Positions 11,187 through 22,497 are shown, counted from the stretch's first letter. The stretch is 64,000 bases of DNA from Panulirus ornatus (GCF_036320965.1 NC_092271.1:22761036-22825035), one strand, 5' to 3'. Numbers and translations: made by a program. Notes: generated by a model not told the origin, from the sequence alone.

Positions 11187-11299
11187 GCTAAGGGGCCAAT
11201 GATTATCAGGGAGACTGGCGCTAGACGGAGGCTCGCGCGATATACTGCAAAACGTCATGTGTTCCCCGTAGAGCAATTTAACCCCCTTGAGCAAGAAGG

Positions 11300-11462
11300 T
11301 GCCAACCCTGAGTACGACTTTATGATCCTGGAGCACGACGGTACGATCCTGGAGCACGACGGTACGATCTTTGAACACGACGATACGATCTTTGAACACG
11401 ACGATACGATCTTTAAGCACGACGGTACGATCTTTTGAGCGCGTTGGTGCGGCCGTTTGAGC
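11300..11462 (-). repeat. 21-bp minisatellite family, locus 1
   Basis: On the plus strand units read GGAGCACGACGGTACGATC with period 21, i.e. GTACCGTCGTGCTCCAGG on the minus strand. About six recognisable units decay toward the ends (TTTGAACACG, TTTAAGCACG, TTTGAGCGCG). The period is seven codons, which keeps both strands open. Confidence 0.92.
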
Positions 11463-11873
11463 ACGAGGAAATGACCAAACATACGTACATACACGGTGAC
11501 GAAATTGTAACGTGATATCATTACCAAGAAAGCGGCCAGAAGACGTTCCACGTCTAACAACTCAATCTGTTTTGGGGTAAATCACCCTCAACACCCACCA
11601 AGCTTATGGTGAACCTCCTCACCAAAGCTAAAACCGATTCGAACTGCCACACACAGCCTTTAGGAAAGACTGAGCCTGATCTACGTTCACAGGTCCCGAG
11701 GCTCTGTTCACACAAAGTAGTTGAGTCATCTGGTCGATTTTAGTCTTTCTATCTCCCTATCGACGGCTTTGAAGTCTATACTTTGTACTATTGGATCATT
11801 GGAATCTTCAAAGGGATTGAAGCAGTAGTTTCTCCCATTAACCATAATTCAACCACCTGTAGTGTTACTATTT

Positions 11874-11877
<4 letters not shown>

Positions 11878-11918
<41 letters not shown>
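11878..11918. repeat. (GT)n microsatellite
   Basis: About 20 GT units. Confidence 0.97.
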
Positions 11919-11922
<4 letters not shown>

Positions 11923-11952
11923 GAGTATATAACGACAGCAGAAACTGTCGGT

Positions 11953-12190
11953 ACCAGCAGCAGTATTAGTAGCAGTAACAGCAGTAATATTAGTAGCAGT
12001 AACAGCAGTAGCAGCAGCAGCAGCAGCAGCATCAGTAGGCACTGCAGGTTAACCTATCACTGTCGAAAAGGCTGCCCATGTTGAAAGCAGTTGCTGTTTT
12101 GTGCAGCAGAAAGAGCAACAGCACCAGTAGCAAGCGGCAACAGCACCAACAGATACAGATGGTGCAGCAGTAATAACACCAACAGCAAAG
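11953..12190. repeat. (AGC/AGT)n trinucleotide region
   Basis: Imperfect CAG/TAG/AAC trinucleotide units to 12036, then a looser CAGCAAC/CAGCACC-rich part at 12100-12190. The plus frame gives a Ser/Asn run. No gene context is seen. Confidence 0.88.
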
Positions 12191-12569
12191 AGAAAAGTAA
12201 ACAATACGTAGAATAAGTAAGAGTAGCTGGCGAACTTAGTATCAGCTTTTAACTCAGGAGCAGACTCTCCCAACAATACTTACGTAATATACTTCTCAAA
12301 CTTTCCATAATGTAATTAAGAAACTGAATAATTACCAAAAGTTCGTTGATGAAGTAATGAAATATTAATTTCTCAACACGCTAATTGGATTATATTAGGT
12401 TTAACTTATGCCCAGGTATAATCATGTAAATCATTTTTTTCTTTTCCGCTTGTAATAAAAGGTAACAAACATATGAGCTGTGCATGACTGATGGAGAAAT
12501 AAAATAATTTGAGTAATGGTTCCGCTCACCATCATATGAAGTGTCTAAAATAAATTTCAAACAGTTCGA
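12191..12569. other. AT-rich unique DNA, no gene seen
   Basis: Unique sequence, without microsatellites or a supported frame. Confidence 0.5.
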
Positions 12570-13395
12570 CATTATTTTTGAGTGTTGGAGTCTCTTCATA
12601 GTGCTTCGAATCGTTCCGGAGTGTTGAGGGTCGTTCCAAAGTACTCGAAACTGCTCCAGAATCTCCAGTGGAGTTTTAAGAGTATCCCCGGCTCCCTCTC
12701 ACTGTATCTGGAGTCGTTCCAGGGCGCCTGAAAGTCACTTCGAAGAGTCCAGGGTGGTTCAGATGTTCCAAGGCAGTTCCAGAGTATATGAGATACCATT
12801 CTAGAGTAAACGAGGTCATTCTAGAGTATCAGGGATCATCTCTGGTCTTTCTTGGAGCTGGTTTGCAGTAGGAGGAATCGCTCCCTCTGACGAGGATCAA
12901 TCCATAGTCCTTGACGTCGTTCCAGAGATCTTTGTGATGAATCCACGCTACAGGAGTCACGTAGGACTGTGGTGGTGCTGTAAGAGTCCTTCATGTCTTC
13001 CAGTACCTTGGAACTCTATCATAAAGACTTTAGGGCGAGCTAAAGCGCTTTGGAAGAGACATCCCCCCACTCCAGCACTCTGGAATTGTTCCAGGCACTC
13101 TGGAGTGGGCGTTAGTACCTGGAATTGGATAAAAGGCCCATAAGAATTGACCCCGAGTACTAGGTAATGGCCTTTGGACACTGTGAGCGCGACCACAGAT
13201 GCTCCGAAAGCATCATTAGGAACTCTGGAACCATCCTGAGTAATCTAGCGCAACTTTTGGTGCTGGAGAGTGGCCGTGTGATCTCCAGAAGTGACGCCCG
13301 ATCCCTCTAGCCCTACAAAGTGAATCTGACGTTGTCGAAGAGTCCCAGAACCATTTAAAAGCTCCACTGGGTTTTGTAGAGTCTCTGGAGTCGGT

Positions 13396-13397
<2 letters not shown>
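12570..13397. repeat. Decayed minisatellite with TTCCAGAGT core
   Basis: The motif family CTGGAGTCGTTCCAGAGT recurs at irregular 20-35-base spacing in heavily substituted forms: TTCCGGAGTG, TTCCAAAGTA, CTCCAGAATC, GTTCCAGGGC, GTTCCAGAGTA, TTCTAGAGTA (twice), GTTCCAGAGAT, CTCTGGAATTGTTCCAGG, CTCTGGAAC. The half-motifs CTGGAG and CTCCAG occur in both orientations. It looks like an old tandem array that has drifted. Confidence 0.7.

Positions 13398-13438
<41 letters not shown>
13398..13438. repeat. (GT)n microsatellite
   Basis: About 20 GT units. Confidence 0.97.
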
Positions 13439-13439
<1 letters not shown>

Positions 13440-13992
13440 TGGACTCACCCCTCGGCTGGGCCGGGGGTGGGTGTGGGTCGCACAACGGAGTTGGAAATAA
13501 TAAAGTTGGAAGGGACCCGCCTCGCCCCAACAGGGGTCCATGATATGAAATTTTTCCCTCCCTCGTTTCGAGGCTTTACGACGAATCTGGGCGATTGTTT
13601 CGCCTCCCAAGGCCTAAATAAAAGCAGTATGAAGTTTAGGTGACATTTTCACAGTAATATGGATTTCCGGCCCCACGTTGCGTCTTTTGTTTTTTGATTT
13701 TTTTTGCTCCTCTGAACAGGGAGGGGGAAGAAAGAGAAATAGCGTGATCTTTCCCTGGTTGAGAAACAGTTATTGTACCATTGAATACTAACGTTATGAT
13801 CGTGGAAAACTACGTCTGATCGCAATTGGGAACATGGTCGGTTTATTCAGACATATTTTCTTACTTTGAAGTATACTGAATGGTCGAGGGTTGTGGGCAG
13901 GTTATCATCTTCAACAACGAACATGTTGTGACCATTTGGTTATGATGGCCTGGCCCTTTCTTTGATCTGGCTTTTGAAGATCAGGTTATCAT
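13439..13992. other. Unique DNA, no gene seen
   Basis: Unique AT/GC-balanced sequence, with a T-run near 13690. No supported frame. Confidence 0.5.
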
Positions 13993-14274
13993 AACCAAGG
14001 GTCGCTCCTTCGTACTCAAGGGTCAGTCCGTCGTGCTCAAGGGTTGTACCGTTGTGCTCAAGGGTCAATCCGTCGTGCTCAAGGGTCGCTCCGTCGTGCT
14101 CAAGGGTCGTTCATTCGTGCTCAAGGGGTCGTTCCGTCGTGCTTAAGGATCGCTCGTTCCGTCGTGCTCAAGGGTCTTTCCATCGTGCTCAAGGGTCGTT
14201 CCGTTGTGCTCAAGGGTCGTTCCGTCGTGCTCAAGGGTCGTTCCGTCGTGCTCAAGGATCATAACTTCTTGCCT
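13993..14274 (+). repeat. 21-bp minisatellite family, locus 2
   Basis: About 13 units of the type GTCCGTCGTGCTCAAGG, period 21, with one 1-2-base slip near 14128-14150 that changes reading frame. The two overlapping open frames (VVLKGRS and RRAQGSF heptads) are the same array read in different frames. Confidence 0.95.
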
Positions 14275-14478
14275 GATGAGTTGAACATCGCTGCAACATA
14301 GTCAAATTCCCACACTCGTTAAAGCAGAGGGAACCAGTTAATGGTGTTGAACATTGTACATTACGTGTTGACAGTTATTGGTTATTAACAATGCAATTGT
14401 GGATCCCCCCCACTCCTGTCTTAATTAGCATCCTGGCACATAGCAATAATCAATCAGTGTCCGGGATGTATATACTGC

Positions 14479-14594
<116 letters not shown>

Positions 14595-14705
14595 ACGATC
14601 CTTTACATACATTCCCAGTACAGTGAGTGCTTGTATTCCATTCAACACAATAATACATTTCTGTCATTGTTGGTACACTTCAATATACATTGCTTATTGT
14701 GTCAG

Positions 14706-14707
<2 letters not shown>

Positions 14708-14778
<71 letters not shown>

Positions 14779-14790
14779 TATATATATATA
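14708..14790. repeat. (TA)n microsatellite
   Basis: About 40 TA units with one TAAATA interruption. Confidence 0.97.
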
Positions 14791-14952
14791 GTATTTTGTT
14801 TACTGTTTTTGCCTTGATAAAATATGTTCTGATATTCTTACACAATGTATTTATACACAGTCCAAAGAATATACATAAATATTAGAGAAATTTGACAACA
14901 TTTTAGTTTTTCGTCAGAAACAAATGTATTTCTCGTGTATTTATAAGGAGAA

Positions 14953-15007
14953 TGGTAAGTAGATGGTCCTCGTAAGTAGATGGTCTTTGTAAGTAGATGG
15001 TCTTTGA
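14953..15007. repeat. 18-bp array GTAAGTAGATGGTCTTTG, 3 copies
   Basis: Three nearly identical units. Each contains GTAAGTAG, which resembles a splice donor. This is coincidental to the repeat. Confidence 0.93.
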
Positions 15008-15131
15008 GTTTCTGAGTGATGTAGATCCGTGTATGTTAAGGTAATGACTGGATGTACTAATTGTCTGCTGAGTTGCTTAACTAATTAGCTGGTTTTGTTT
15101 TCACTAACTCTGGGAAGACGTGTGAGTTAAT

Positions 15132-15364
15132 ATGTTCAGTGTTGGGGCCAGTGTTGGGGCCAGTGTTGGAGCCAGTGTTGGAGCTAGTGTTGGGGCCAGT
15201 GTTGGGGCCAGTGTTGGAGCTAGTGTTGGAGCCAGTGTTGGAGCTAGTGTTGGGGCCAGTGTTGGAGCTAGTGTTGGGGCCAGTGTTGGAGCCAGTGTTG
15301 GGGCTAGTGTTGGAGCCAGTGTTGGGGCTAGTGTTGGGGCCAGTGTTGGAGCCAGTATTGGAGC
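15132..15364. repeat. 12-bp tandem array GTGTTGGGGCCA, about 19 copies
   Basis: Units GTGTTGGGGCCA, GTGTTGGAGCCA and GTGTTGGAGCTA alternate without a fixed order. The 12-base period keeps both strands open in several frames (SVGA, PTLA, TGSN/TGPN repeats), so the 90-220-residue frames here are artefacts. Confidence 0.97.
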
Positions 15365-15441
15365 CCATGATCTGTCCACTACCACACCTGTTTTTCCACA
15401 GTGGAATGGCAGATATGGTGAGAAAGGTCACCATCGTCATC

Positions 15442-15693
15442 ACTATCACCACCCATCACTGTCACCACCCGTCATTATCACCACCCATCACTGTCACCAC
15501 CCGTCATTATCACCACCCATCACTGTCACCACCCGTCACTATCACCACCCATCACTGTCACCACCCGTCACTATCACCACCCATCACTGTCACCACCCGT
15601 CACTATCACCACCCATCACTATCACCACCCATCACTGTCACCACCCGTCATTATCACCACCCATTACTGTCACCACCCGTCACTATCACCATA
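15442..15693. repeat. 16/32-bp tandem array, CACCACCCATCACTGT type
   Basis: Two alternating 16-base half-units (CACCACCCATCACTGT and CACCACCCGTCATTAT) make a 32-base higher-order unit repeated about eight times. Confidence 0.95.
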
Positions 15694-15728
15694 ACTTGTT
15701 GTATCACTAACTCCCACCGTGTCTCTAA

Positions 15729-16021
15729 CCATCACTATCACCACCCTCCACTCTCACCGCACCTGACCATCACCATCCTCCGCTCTCACCGCACCTGACC
15801 ATCACCATCCTCCGCTCTCACCGCACCTGACCATCACCACCCTCCACTCTCACCGCACCTGACCATCACCACCCTCCACTCTCACCGCACCTGACCATCA
15901 CCATCCTCCGCTCTCACCGCACCTGACCATCACCATCCTCCGCTCTCACCGCACCTGACCATCACCATCCTCCGCTCTCACCGCACCTGACCATCACCAT
16001 CCTCCGCTCTCACCGCACCTC
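15729..16021. repeat. 32-bp tandem array, about 9 copies
   Basis: Units ACCATCACCATCCTCCGCTC plus TCACCGCACCTG. Two variants (ATCCTCCGC, ACCCTCCAC) are clustered in neighbouring copies. It begins 35 bases after the previous 32-bp array. Confidence 0.96.
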
Positions 16022-16785
16022 ACTATTCCCCTTGCCACCATGACGCGTGACCTTCCCGCACAACACTATCAGGTTAATACAGCGAGCCGGTCAGGTCAAC
16101 AACATAATCAAGTTCACCTCCATGATCAAGATGAGTTATGGATCAACCTGATTAGTCACGTATCAACGTGTCGAGTAATTAATGACTCCCGATCATCGGT
16201 CCATTTCTTGATTACTCCACCCCTAGACAACGATGGATTACCCTCCACCCACCCACCCACCCTCCAGTAAGCACCAGCCCATCACCACTACGTAGTGCCG
16301 CCCCACCCACCCATCTCCCGACCCTACACGCTCCCTCCTCCTCCACGCTCCCTCCTCCTCCACTCCGCTATAGATTATGAACTAACAAGGTCTCAGCAAG
16401 TTATTATTCTTACGTGCTTGATATATAGGTGAGGGTGTAGAAAGAGATTTATCAAGGAATATGCATATATATTTTTTAAGTATTATTATAATCAGTGTTT
16501 TAAAAGAATGTTTTAGAGAGCTGAAACTTCAAAACTTCTTCTGAAGTTTGGAGACAGTTTCAGCAGTTTCCTCGATGGAATTGGCTTTAAAAGACAGTTT
16601 TAGCAGTTTTTCTAGTGTTTCATTTTGTCTGTCTTTTTTTTTTTCTTTTTTGGCCCTTAAGATAAAAGTTTCATTTGAATTTTTTATTGATAAGAAAGCG
16701 TTGATTGTTTTTTTTCGAATTCTTAGATAAATTTTATGGGCATTGAGAGTGAGTGTAGACGAATGAGGCCTTCTCTTCATCTGAT
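16022..16785. other. Unique DNA, no gene recognised
   Basis: Contains a 76-codon frame from ATG 16040 without recognisable motifs, a doubled ACGCTCCCTCCTCCTCC near 16328, and the repeated pair GACAGTTTTAGCAG / GACAGTTTCAGCAG around 16550-16605. Confidence 0.45.
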
Positions 16786-16828
16786 CCTGGCGCTACCTTA
16801 CTAACGCGGGAAATGCGAACAGGTAGAA

Positions 16829-16829
<1 letters not shown>
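16786..16829 (-). repeat. Fragment of the (TA)n-bounded ~235-bp element
   Basis: GCGCTACCTTACTAACGCGG followed by GAAATGCGAAC and AGAAAG, then a TA tract. It matches the end of the copies at 41.5 kb and 62.9 kb (GCTACCTCGCTAATGCGG, GAAATGGCGAATAG) in the minus orientation. Confidence 0.65.

Positions 16830-16888
<59 letters not shown>
16830..16888. repeat. (AT)n microsatellite
   Basis: About 29 AT units bordering the element fragment. Confidence 0.97.
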
Positions 16889-16892
<4 letters not shown>

Positions 16893-17324
16893 TATATGAT
16901 TTTTATTACTTGTTCAATTGTTTGTGTTTTTGCCTGTTACTTTGTGTAGTCATAATCATACATATGTATAAAGTAATGATGATATCCCAAACGCAGTTTT
17001 CTGTTCTTATTCATCACACCTGCGTTGCATTACAGTGAGTCAGGCTCGTGTATTCCACTTTGATTACCATCTTTTATTCATCCACCCCCCAAAAAAAGTG
17101 TATATTGTTCATGTTCCACTTTCCTTCATGCATCACTCACGCCTCTGCATACAAGAATTCTTGTTTTTCTTTTTCGGGAGTTAGTCTCCGTTACCCTCTC
17201 ATCGTAGCACTAGTATGGTGCGAAAAATTGAAATTGCTCCCCTAACTTTCTGGTCACAAGTTCTGGCTACCCATCAAGACGAGGACGATATAGTTTGTAG
17301 GTTGTCGTCTGTACGTTCTTGGAG

Positions 17325-17412
17325 GTTGAGGTGGGAGGAAGCAGGAGGAGGAGGGAGGGAGGGAAGGAGGAGGAGGAGGGAGGGAAGGAGGAGGAGGAGG
17401 AAGAGGTGGTAG
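17325..17412. repeat. (GGA)n-rich tract
   Basis: AGG/GGA trinucleotides with GGGAAGG interruptions. G-rich on the plus strand. Confidence 0.9.
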
Positions 17413-17529
17413 TGGGATGGAGGAAGCGGAAGACATAGTCTGAGGTAGTGGGGAGAGGCCATGGGGGGGAATAAGTAGATTGGCAGAATATCATTCAAGA
17501 CGAAATTCCTCTGTTTCCACACACACAGA

Positions 17530-17530
<1 letters not shown>

Positions 17531-17617
<87 letters not shown>

Positions 17618-17622
17618 CTATC

Positions 17623-17711
<89 letters not shown>
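17531..17711. repeat. Long (CT)n microsatellite
   Basis: About 180 bases of CT broken once near 17605-17630 by TTTCTTTC and TATCTTATC. One of the longest pure dinucleotide blocks here. Confidence 0.97.
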
Positions 17712-17713
<2 letters not shown>

Positions 17714-17740
17714 GGCCTATAACGTTAAGTCACTTCCACC

Positions 17741-18160
17741 CATGAGCACGACGGTACGACTTTTGGGTACGACGGCCCCGGATTTCGATCCGACTTTCGA
17801 AGGTCGTGCTACAGGTCACGCCACCGTCGCTCTGGAGGGTCGCACCGTCGTACTCGAAGATCGCACCATCGAACTAGATTGTCGTACCGTCGTATTGAAG
17901 CGTCGCACCATCGTACTCGAAGATCGCACCATCGAACTAGGTTGTCGTACCGTCGTATTGAAGCGTCGCACCGTCGTACTGGACGGTCGCACCATCGTAC
18001 CCGAGGATCGTACCATCGAACTGGATTGTCGCACCGTCGTATTGAAGCGTCCCACCGTCGTACTGGACGGTCGCACCATCGTACTCGAAGATCGTACCAT
18101 CGAACTGGATTGTCGTACCGTCGTACTGAAGCGTCGCACCGTCGTCCTCAGTGAGTTTAG
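17741..18160 (+). repeat. 21-bp minisatellite family, locus 3, with inversion and higher-order structure
   Basis: Two minus-oriented units (GAGCACGACGGTACGACTTT, GGGTACGACGG) at 17742-17775 are followed, after a ~30-base spacer, by about 16 plus-oriented units to 18160. Monomer variants (CATCGAACTGGATT, CGTATTGAAGC, CGTACTGGACGG, CGTACTCGAAG) occur in fixed order. The CCATCGAACT variant lies at 17866, 17929, 18013 and 18097, giving higher-order periods of 63, 84 and 84 bases. Confidence 0.95.
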
Positions 18161-18430
18161 ATACGGCGGAAATAATCCTAGTTTTCCCATGAAATTCACC
18201 GCAACCCTTCCCCCCCGTTATCTCATCACCTTTGGTATGGTGTCTGGATTCCTGTGAGGCTTTGTGGGCGACGCGCGGGAATTTTTCGCTTTAACTTGTG
18301 ATGAAGAATGAGGCGGGTGGAGGCCAGTTAAAGTTAGATTACTCCCGAAGGGGAGGCTGACGGAGGAGGAGGAGAAGGTGACCACCCCCTTTACGGGAGG
18401 AGGAGGAGGAGGGGGGGGGACTGGGAAGGG

Positions 18431-18431
<1 letters not shown>
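18161..18431. other. Unique DNA with GGAGGA patch
   Basis: No gene seen. The stretch 18360-18420 is GGA/G rich. Confidence 0.5.

Positions 18432-18484
<53 letters not shown>
18432..18484. repeat. (AC)n microsatellite
   Basis: About 26 AC units. Confidence 0.97.
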
Positions 18485-18487
<3 letters not shown>

Positions 18488-18542
18488 GGAATGGGCGATC
18501 TCGATGATGCTCAACCAAGAGTGTCAATTGAGAGTCTTATAA

Positions 18543-18654
18543 GCGACAGGTGTTCGTGTATGAGCGACAGGTGTTCGTGTATGAGCGATAGATGTTCGTA
18601 TGTGAGCGATAGGTGTTCGTGTATGAGCGACAGGTGTTCGTGTATGAGCGATAT
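18543..18654. repeat. 21-bp array GCGACAGGTGTTCGTGTATG, about 5 copies
   Basis: Same period as the GTACCGTCGTGC family but a different sequence. Units differ at two positions (GACAGG/GATAGG, GTATGA/TATGTG). The plus frame reads SDRCSCM heptads. Confidence 0.95.
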
Positions 18655-19131
18655 GGTTTACTGTTCTGTCCTGCAGATGATGGAAGTGATGAACTCACTC
18701 CTCGTATGCATCTTGAGAACAGCGGTTGAAAAGAAGGGAAGGTGTTGATCACCTCTTCCTCACACACGTCGTATGATCTTTATTACACTTTGCCTGGAGA
18801 GCAGTTGCCGGCGATGTATCGATAAAAGTCGAGTGGTGAATATACAACACAGGAAGATGTAGATCAAAGTTATCTCTCCCTCTCTCTACCCTCCCTGAGG
18901 TGTTCGTTGGTGATCCCTCTCTCACACGGAGCTGAGGGCGTGGCGCCGCGCCCCCCCAAGGACAGCTCGACCTCAGCGCCCCTCCGCGCCTTGTACTTCC
19001 CCGCTGTGACTTGCTGGCCATATGCTCGGACCCAGTCCAAGGAAAAGGGGGAGTGTTCTCTGCTCAGATCTGGAGGTGGTGGTGACGATGTCGATGATGG
19101 TAATGATATGATGATGTTAGCCTTCCCTACG

Positions 19132-19132
<1 letters not shown>
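18655..19132. other. Unique DNA, no gene seen
   Basis: GC-rich part at 18930-19010 (GGCGTGGCGCCGCGCCCCCC) without a supported frame. Confidence 0.5.

Positions 19133-19184
<52 letters not shown>
19133..19184. repeat. (AC)n microsatellite
   Basis: About 26 AC units. Immediately after it, 19207-19235 has one isolated 21-bp-family unit (GTCGTCCTCAAGCGTCGTAC). Confidence 0.96.
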
Positions 19185-19185
<1 letters not shown>

Positions 19186-19428
19186 GGATCGTTCTGTGAT
19201 GCATAAAGTGTCGTCCTCAAGCGTCGTACCTCAAGCAATCATTCCCCCAAAGTGCCTCTACCACACAGACGGAAGATGCCTGAATATCTTACCCTATCTG
19301 GGCTTTTCAACCTCACGTCCACCCGCTTAACGAGCCATGTTTAATGAGTTTCAGCAAACACACACAGGCCTGGCTGGGAGGGTTGGGTAAATTAAAGTAA
19401 CTGGCAGATTTCATCAGAGCTCTGTAGG

Positions 19429-19434
<6 letters not shown>

Positions 19435-19507
<73 letters not shown>
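19435..19507. repeat. (AT)n microsatellite
   Basis: About 36 AT units. Confidence 0.97.
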
Positions 19508-19511
<4 letters not shown>

Positions 19512-19618
19512 TAAAACAAAAAGTTTCTGATTCCAAGAGTGATCTGTGACCATGGCAGAAGCTGTCGCTGTATGATATTCCAACTCTGAGTCTGGTTTGA
19601 AATTGCTTATAAAGTGTG

Positions 19619-19623
<5 letters not shown>

Positions 19624-19695
<72 letters not shown>
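19624..19695. repeat. (GT)n microsatellite
   Basis: About 36 GT units. A 20-base T-run follows at 19746. Confidence 0.97.
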
Positions 19696-19698
<3 letters not shown>

Positions 19699-19967
19699 TG
19701 CACGCCACTGTACGTGTGTGTGGGTGTTTTATGCTTGTGTCTATTTTTTTTTTTTTTTTTGTTATTCTGTGACCCATTTAGAAAGATATCAAACACAACC
19801 AATGATACAGGCAGCACTCACAGTGTTGCATGAACATGTAAACACTCCCGCTAAAATGCTTCAGGAGCAAGACAAACAAAACCATGAAACTGGCAATGAA
19901 ACAAGATAAATAAACAAATACGATCCCATGACGGACTGGTATATAACAATGGAGATATGTCGTGTGT

Positions 19968-19968
<1 letters not shown>

Positions 19969-20009
<41 letters not shown>
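19969..20009. repeat. (AC)n microsatellite
   Basis: About 20 AC units. Confidence 0.97.
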
Positions 20010-20016
<7 letters not shown>

Positions 20017-20184
20017 CCCAGTTCAAATTACTCTGCTATGAACATGGAGGAAATATGATACAAAAAGAGACAAAAATATTAATATACAAATAAAGTGAGA
20101 GTTTGACTTTATTATGAGGACGTTCCCGGCAGAGGATGGTGTATGAGAAGTGAGGTTTACGAATATTTTGTGACGCGATGATAT

Positions 20185-20418
20185 TCCAGGGCAGGTGGGT
20201 CAATGAGGCTCCACAGCAGGTGGGTCAGTAAGGCTCCACAGCAGCTGGGTCAGTAATGTTCCATAGCAGGTGGATCAGTAAGGCTCCAGTGCAGGTGGGT
20301 CAGTAAGGCTCCACAGCAGGTAGGTCAGTAAGGCTCCATAGCAGGTGGGCTAATGAGGCTCCTCAGCAGGTGGGTCAGTAAGGCTCCACAGCAGGTGGGC
20401 CAGTATTGCCTCACAACA
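20185..20418. repeat. 25-bp tandem array, about 9 copies
   Basis: Units GGCTCCACAGCAGGTGGGTC plus AGTAA, with scattered substitutions (GCAGCTGGGTC, TGTTCCATAG, GGGCCAGT). The edges are more diverged. Confidence 0.93.
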
Positions 20419-22120
20419 GCTGGGTATAAGGAAGTGTTTTTCCTCCTATTTTGTGACAAAATCCTCCTTCAGGATTACTGCCGAAGGTGCTCTCCTCGCT
20501 CGCTCGTCCTCACACTCATGAGGCGATCGCTTCACCACCATTGCCACGACTGAAAAAAAAAGAAAGTCGTGGTCACCATAGTCGTTCGTCTCTGACGTCC
20601 TTGCAGTGAGTTAAGAATAATGAAAGTGGCATGAGTATATTGAATCATGTTCTGGCATCAGTCAGTTAGACTCGCATGTTTATCAGATGCAACAGAGCCG
20701 TGGTATGTGGAAGAGATCTTCAGGAGACGTCACGTCTCCTCCTCCTCCCTCGTGGCTATGATAATTACTTGTTTATCTAAGCAAATAACTCCTGTGTGGG
20801 GAGGTGAGGGCTTTCCAAGGAACTAGTTTAGCTCCGAGAGTTGACCAAGTACCGACCAGACCCTAGGCGATAGTCGTGAGTACAACACCCTGTGATGAGT
20901 CTTACACACCTCGTCGTAATATACACATCTTTTACTCATCAGGTCGTGGCAGTGGGTGAGAAACTTTGCCTCCTCCCACACACTCGTTAGTGTTTCCAGT
21001 TGAGGTCCTCATGGGCTGAGAGAGTTGTGTTGCAGATGCGAGGAGTTAACGCCTCGCGATACAGTGACTCCGCGCGAGAGTTACTTCACCTTCCTTGAGG
21101 CAATAGCCAGAGATGGGGGCACACTGAGGAGGTACCTTGTTATCTGCCAGGGTCGTTTGACACGTGAGGTCGTGATGACCTGTGTAGTTCGCTGGGGCAG
21201 CGTCCTTTGACCAGGTGACTGACGCAAGCGGACAGAAAGCATGAGTGGTTAGATTCAAATACAACACACAGCCTGAGACAAAGCTTGAGAGAATACATGA
21301 GTTGTTTAGATCAGTCTCCTCTGATGTCGTGAGACAAGAGACGTATATAGAGTTGAATGCTTTGTTAATTAATGCCTTAGAACGCAGTTAAGGTATTGGA
21401 ATGAGTAGGGTAGACCAGATCTACGCACACCAAACGATGTTTTTCGCTAAAGTTTAATATATATATATATATTTTTTGGGGGAACTTTAGACATTTTTTA
21501 TGTTAGGTTGCTAAAGAAGTATTGTATATAAAGTATTCTAAAGAAAATGAGGCGTTTGTGAAATTTTGTTCAAGTTGTCCACTGGTAGGTAAGCTCATTG
21601 GCAAACCCAGGGATCTCGTTCGTCGATGCTAAACGAACACAAATGATGTCTTTCAAAACAATTAAATACTTTGAGGAAAAGTATCGACCCTTTACGTAGA
21701 TTCCAGAAATTCATTTTTCTTTTTTGAGCTTTCTTTTATGTATTCATTCTTGATTTTCTTTCTCGTCATTTTGAAACAGACTGCGCGGAATTTGAGGCAT
21801 TATTAAGTAACGTATTTGATTGTGATTTTATTCATGCTGACTCTGGGTAGGGGAGTTGTCAAATATTTACAGCTTTCCGTTCTTTTTAAGTCGCATGTGA
21901 TGTACGAAAAATCTTTTGCCCGTGAAATATTGACAGGACAGATAGGAAGGTATCGAGAAATCTTCCCGATATTCAGAGATATTTGGAGCTGTAGGAAATA
22001 TCCATGAAGATCCAAGCATGTTCGTAAGAATTCATAGATTTTATGTATAAGAGATAAGTTCATTGATAATAAAGGGCAGGTGGCATCAGGCTCCAGGTAA
22101 CGTATACTTCCTTGATGTTA

Positions 22121-22123
<3 letters not shown>
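20419..22123. other. 1.7 kb of unique DNA, no gene recognised
   Basis: The longest unique stretch in the first third. It holds a perfect palindrome at 20723-20739, a short TA run at 21463 and several frames of 60-86 codons (for example 21803-22063 minus and 21816-22007 plus) that overlap on opposite strands and carry no known motifs. Confidence 0.5.
20723..20739. promoter_or_regulatory. Perfect 17-base palindrome with CRE-like centre
   Basis: GGAGACGT-C-ACGTCTCC reads the same on both strands around one central base and contains GACGTCA, seven of the eight bases of the bZIP/CREB site. Function is inference from the motif alone. Confidence 0.3.

Positions 22124-22189
<66 letters not shown>
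22124..22189. repeat. (AC)n microsatellite
   Basis: About 33 AC units. Confidence 0.97.
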
Positions 22190-22191
<2 letters not shown>

Positions 22192-22288
22192 ACAGCAACG
22201 CTCTAATGGACAGTAAACACAATTCTGGATGGTATGATGAGCCAAGGTTGGCAGATGACTTGTACCGTCAGTGACACTCACGCACACA

Positions 22289-22289
<1 letters not shown>

Positions 22290-22359
<70 letters not shown>
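22290..22359. repeat. (CT)n microsatellite
   Basis: About 35 CT units. Confidence 0.97.
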
Positions 22360-22363
<4 letters not shown>

Positions 22364-22495
22364 CAGTCACGTCATTTTAAGAGTCGTGTAAACCTCCGCT
22401 ATATTATAAATGGATTTTCTTACTACCCAAAAGCTTAAAGGTCAACACTGACATGATTACGACGAAGCAGAGTTTGACGTGCGTGGTAATCCAGC

Positions 22496-22497
<2 letters not shown>

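Noticed and set aside
15132..15798. Overlapping frames of 90-219 codons on both strands
   Set aside because: They follow from 12-bp and 32-bp tandem repeats being open in several frames. Residue patterns (SVGA, PTLA, TGPN) simply restate the DNA period.
17742..18257. 171-codon frame with VVL/TIEL heptads, resembling a leucine-rich coiled coil
   Set aside because: The heptad equals the 21-bp DNA unit. The opposite strand is equally open, and loci of the same family elsewhere are frame-shifted.
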